This document shows, one piece after another, positions 13,963 through 16,239 of a stretch of 16,239 nt of DNA. Origin of the DNA: Ferrovibrio sp964429465 (GTDB lineage Bacteria > Pseudomonadota > Alphaproteobacteria > Ferrovibrionales > Ferrovibrionaceae); contig CAYSCA010000058.1 of assembly GCA_964429465.1 (NCBI GenBank), positions 1-16,239 of the forward strand. Direction: 5' to 3'. Every line of letters starts with the position of its first letter. Position 1 is the first letter of the stretch. A program made the position numbers and the translations under genes. A model generated the notes under the pieces. It saw only the letters and a program-made list of their open reading frames with translations, searched no databases and was not told where the DNA came from.

Positions 13963-14889
13963 ATGTCCGAAATTCCCGTCGCGAGCCCCGTTGCGAGCCC
14001 CTCTCCCCTGCTGCGGGCCATGGCATTGATGCTGGGCTCGACCCTCTGCTTTGTCGGCATGCATGCCTTGGTCTCCAAAGTATCGCAAGACCTTCCTCCT
14101 ATCGAGGTGGCGTTTTTCCGCAACCTGTTCGGCTTCCTGGTGCTGATGCCGGCGCTGGTTCGCAGCCGGTTCACCGCCTTCCGCACCACCAAGCTGCATT
14201 TGCATGCGCTGCGCGGGGGCGTGAACAGCATCTCGATGATGATGTTCTTCAGCGCGCTGGCGATCACGCCGCTGGCGGAGGCCACTGCGCTGGCCTACAC
14301 CGCGCCGCTGTTCATGACCATCGGCGCGGTGTTCTTCCTGGGCGAGACCCTGCGCGCGCGGCGCATCGCCGCGCTCGTCGTCGGCTTCATCGGCGCCCTG
14401 ATCGTGCTGCGGCCCGGCCTGGTGCCGCTGGATCTCGGCCCGATCCTGGTGGTCAGTTCGGCCGTCCTCTGGGCGGTGTCGATGATCGACATCAAGATCC
14501 TGTCGCGCACCGATTCAAGCCTGACGATCGCCACCTACATGCTGGTCTTCGTCACCCCGATCACCGGCATCGCCGCCCTGTTCGTCTGGCAGGCGCCGGG
14601 CCTGGAGCATCTGGGCTGGATGTTCCTGCTCGGCGGACTGGGCTCGGTCGGCCATATCCTGTTCGCGGAAGCCTTCAAGCTGGCCGACACCACGGTGCTG
14701 ATGCCGCTGGACTTCACCAAGATGATCTGGGCTGCGGTGCTCGGATTCCTGTTCTTCGGCCAGGTGCCGGATCTGTGGACATGGATCGGCGGCACGGTGA
14801 TTTTCGCCAGCGCGACTTATATCTCATATCGGGAACATCAGATCGCGCGGCGGGCACAGGTTGCAACACCCGCGGAGAAGCTGTCGTAA
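13963..14889 (+). CDS. EamA/DMT-family transporter
   Basis: A 308-residue integral membrane protein with about ten hydrophobic segments arranged as two EamA-type halves. The first half opens with RAMALMLGSTLCFVGMHALVSK and VAFFRNLFGFLVL; the second, from about residue 160, includes VVSSAVLWAVSMIDIKIL and ends at TWIGGTVIFASATYISYREH. This family exports small metabolites and amino acids, but the substrate cannot be told from sequence. The N-terminus before the first membrane segment contains a short tandem VASPVASP, coded by a repeated GCGAGCCCC unit. No strong ribosome binding site precedes the ATG. The gene is divergent from hrpB and is followed by a 134-base spacer before livG. Confidence 0.88.
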   Translation: MSEIPVASPVASPSPLLRAMALMLGSTLCFVGMHALVSKVSQDLPPIEVAFFRNLFGFLVLMPALVRSRFTAFRTTKLHLHALRGGVNSISMMMFFSALAITPLAEATALAYTAPLFMTIGAVFFLGETLRARRIAALVVGFIGALIVLRPGLVPLDLGPILVVSSAVLWAVSMIDIKILSRTDSSLTIATYMLVFVTPITGIAALFVWQAPGLEHLGWMFLLGGLGSVGHILFAEAFKLADTTVLMPLDFTKMIWAAVLGFLFFGQVPDLWTWIGGTVIFASATYISYREHQIARRAQVATPAEKLS

Positions 14890-14962
14890 AATTAGACTAA
14901 AGCCTTTCTTGACGGCATTAACGCTCTGGTCGGCCGAAACTATTTACAAGCAGGGCCGAATC
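14890..14962 (+). promoter_or_regulatory. livG: Spacer with a possible livG promoter
   Basis: This is the upstream half of the 134-base gap between the transporter and livG. TTAACG at 14918-14923 and TATTTA at 14941-14946 are 17 bases apart and could form a weak promoter; TTGACG at 14909-14914 has no matching -10 at normal distance. No terminator hairpin is seen after the transporter. If the promoter is real, the transcript would begin shortly before the structured leader described next. Confidence 0.3.
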
Positions 14963-15020
14963 CGGTTCCATCTCTCCGCGTACCGCGCATGCGGTACCCA
15001 GGGAGAGAATAAAGGAACCG
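14963..15020 (+). promoter_or_regulatory. livG: Three-tier hairpin in the livG leader covering the ribosome binding site
   Basis: Three perfect 7-bp inverted repeats are nested on one axis. The outer is CGGTTCC (14963-14969) with GGAACCG (15014-15020). The middle is TCTCTCC (14971-14977) with GGAGAGA (15002-15008). The inner is GTACCGC (14980-14986) with GCGGTAC (14991-14997), around a GCAT loop. Small internal loops (1/5 and 2/4 bases) separate the tiers. The livG Shine-Dalgarno, AAAGGA at 15011-15016, is partly inside the outer strand, 7 bases before the ATG, so a folded RNA would hide it. There is no T tract, so it is not an intrinsic terminator. The structure is read directly; a regulatory role is inference, and a repeated palindromic element or protein-binding site is possible. 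Confidence 0.65.
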
Positions 15021-15023
15021 TCC

Positions 15024-15779
15024 ATGGCCGAGGATTATATCCTCACGACCGAAGGGCTGACTAAGCAATTTGCCGGCTTCACTGCCGTCAAGGACGTCAA
15101 TCTCAAGGTTAAACGTCACAGCATTCATGCTTTGATCGGCCCGAATGGCGCCGGCAAGACCACCTGTTTCAATCTGCTCACCAAGTTTCTGATCCCGACC
15201 CACGGCCGCATCGCCTATAACGGCCGGGATATCACCAGCGAGAAGCCGGCGGATATCTCGCGCAGCGGCATGGTGCGGTCCTTCCAGATTTCCGCGGTGT
15301 TCCCGCATTTGAGCCTGATGGAGAATGTGCGGATCGCCCTGCAGCGGCCGCTCGGCACCTCGTTCCACTTCTGGAAGTCAGAGACCAGCCTGAACGCGCT
15401 GAACGCCCGGGCCGAGGAGCTGCTGACTGCCGTCGGCCTGATCGATTACCGCCACCTGACCGCCGTCGAGCTGCCCTATGGCCGCAAGCGCGCCCTGGAG
15501 ATCGCGACCACGCTGGCGCTGGAACCCGAGATGATGCTGCTGGACGAGCCGATGGCCGGCATGGGCCACGAGGACATCGACCGCATCTCCGACCTGATCA
15601 AGCGCGTCGCCGCCAACCGGACGGTGCTGATGGTCGAGCACAACCTCAGCGTCGTCGCCAAGCTGTCCGACACCATTACCGTGCTGCGCCGGGGCGAAAT
15701 CCTTGCCGAAGGCAATTACGACACCGTGTCGCGCAATCCGGAAGTGATCGAGGCTTATATGGGGACCGGCCATGCGTAA
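15024..15779 (+). CDS. livG: ABC transporter ATP-binding protein, LivG type
   Basis: A 251-residue ATPase of a branched-chain amino-acid-type ABC importer (LivG/BraF subfamily); it energises uptake through membrane partners of the LivH/LivM type, which are not in the window. Motifs are Walker A GPNGAGKT (39-46), Q-loop RSFQIS (Gln88), a degenerate signature LPYGRKRALEI (150-160) as common in LivG, Walker B MMLLDEPMAG (Asp174, Glu175) and the switch histidine in VEHNLS (His206). The C-terminus GNYDTVSRNPEVIEAYMG is characteristic of this subfamily. The start at 15024 has AAAGGA 7 bases upstream, within the leader hairpin. It overlaps the next gene by 8 bases. The real substrate could be amino acids, amides or urea. 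Confidence 0.93.
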   Translation: MAEDYILTTEGLTKQFAGFTAVKDVNLKVKRHSIHALIGPNGAGKTTCFNLLTKFLIPTHGRIAYNGRDITSEKPADISRSGMVRSFQISAVFPHLSLMENVRIALQRPLGTSFHFWKSETSLNALNARAEELLTAVGLIDYRHLTAVELPYGRKRALEIATTLALEPEMMLLDEPMAGMGHEDIDRISDLIKRVAANRTVLMVEHNLSVVAKLSDTITVLRRGEILAEGNYDTVSRNPEVIEAYMGTGHA

Positions 15780-16239
15780 CGGTGGCAATGGCAGCGGCGG
15801 CGTCGAGCTTGCCGTCAGGGATCTGCATTCCTGGTACGGGGAATCGCATATCCTCCACGGCATGAATTTCGAGGTCCATAAGGGCGAGGTCGTCACCCTT
15901 CTGGGGCGCAACGGCGCCGGCAAGACCACCACGATGAAGTCCGTGATGGGCATGGTCCCGAACCGGAAGGGTTCGGTGTCCTATGAGGGCCAGGAGCTGA
16001 TCCAGCTGCCCTCCAACCGGATCGCCAAGCTGGGCCTCGCCTTCTGCCCGGAGGAGCGCGGCATCTTCTCCAGCCTGAATGTCTATGAAAACCTGACCCT
16101 GCCGCCGGCGGTGAAGGCCGGCGGCATGAGCCTGGACGAGATCTACCAGATTTTCCCCAATCTCAAGGAACGCCTGAAAAGCCAGGGCACGAAACTGTCC
16201 GGCGGCGAACAGCAGATGCTGGCGATCGGCCGCATCCTG
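15772..16239 (+). CDS. livF: ABC transporter ATP-binding protein, LivF type, N-terminal part
   Basis: The frame opens at ATG 15772, overlapping the end of livG, and runs off the window after 156 residues without a stop. It shows a glycine-rich start (MRNGGNGSGG), then VRDLHSWYGESHILHGMNFEV, Walker A GRNGAGKT (45-52), the LivF-typical FCPEERGIFSSLNVYENL (91-108) and the signature LSGGEQQ (142-148). Walker B and the H-loop lie beyond the window. LivF pairs with LivG as the second nucleotide-binding subunit of the importer. The 8-base overlap implies coupled translation. A GGGGA just upstream may serve as ribosome binding site. Confidence 0.93.
   Translation, partial: MRNGGNGSGGVELAVRDLHSWYGESHILHGMNFEVHKGEVVTLLGRNGAGKTTTMKSVMGMVPNRKGSVSYEGQELIQLPSNRIAKLGLAFCPEERGIFSSLNVYENLTLPPAVKAGGMSLDEIYQIFPNLKERLKSQGTKLSGGEQQMLAIGRIL

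Noticed and set aside
14909..14946. TTGACG at 14909 with TATTTA at 14941 as a promoter
   Set aside because: The spacing is 26 bases, too long for a sigma-70 promoter. TTAACG at 14918 has the right spacing instead.
14963..15020. The livG leader hairpin as an intrinsic terminator or CRISPR-like repeat
   Set aside because: No T run follows the stem, and there is no second copy in the window. The overlap with the ribosome binding site fits a leader structure better.

Overview
The window is high-GC DNA with coding density, codon use and gene content typical of an alphaproteobacterium. Rhodospirillales-like is my best guess, but the sequence alone does not settle the genus. It is dominated by a periplasmic sulfur-oxidation (Sox) locus that oxidises thiosulfate by the SoxXA-YZ-B-CD route. 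No RNA genes, insertion sequences or CRISPR arrays were seen.

Layout: (1) 1-228, the 3' end of a TerC-family membrane protein. (2) 225-1127, minus strand, an exported alpha/beta hydrolase whose start faces soxS across a 66-bp divergent promoter region. (3) 1194-3960, soxS, soxX, soxY, soxZ and soxA, closed by a strong intrinsic terminator just after soxA. (4) 4049-10342, soxB, soxC, a short monoheme soxD, an exported DsrE-like protein, a SoxW-type thioredoxin and a fused membrane/spermidine-synthase-like protein; from soxC onward they are tightly packed or overlapping. (5) 10343-13926, minus strand, hrpB helicase followed by an orphan response regulator. (6) 13963-14889, an EamA/DMT-type transporter, divergent from hrpB. 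(7) 15024 to the end, livG and the start of livF of a branched-chain amino-acid-type ABC importer, preceded by a striking three-tier hairpin that takes in the livG ribosome binding site.

How the genes work together: SoxXA couples thiosulfate to the C-terminal cysteine of SoxY, which is held by SoxZ. SoxB hydrolyses off sulfate, SoxCD oxidises the remaining sulfane sulfur, and a second SoxB step releases sulfate. SoxS and SoxW are thioredoxin-like proteins placed to keep the SoxY cysteine reduced. The regulator soxR and the membrane electron donor soxV/ccdA are not in the window, so those roles must be filled from elsewhere.

Most worth a second look: the nested hairpin over the livG start; the half-length SoxD with a single heme; the lipobox in SoxA; a Tat-exported DsrE-like protein inside the sox operon; the terminator splitting the sox genes into two units; and the spermidine-synthase-like membrane protein at the operon end. 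None is proof of a new system; each is a concrete departure that can be tested.
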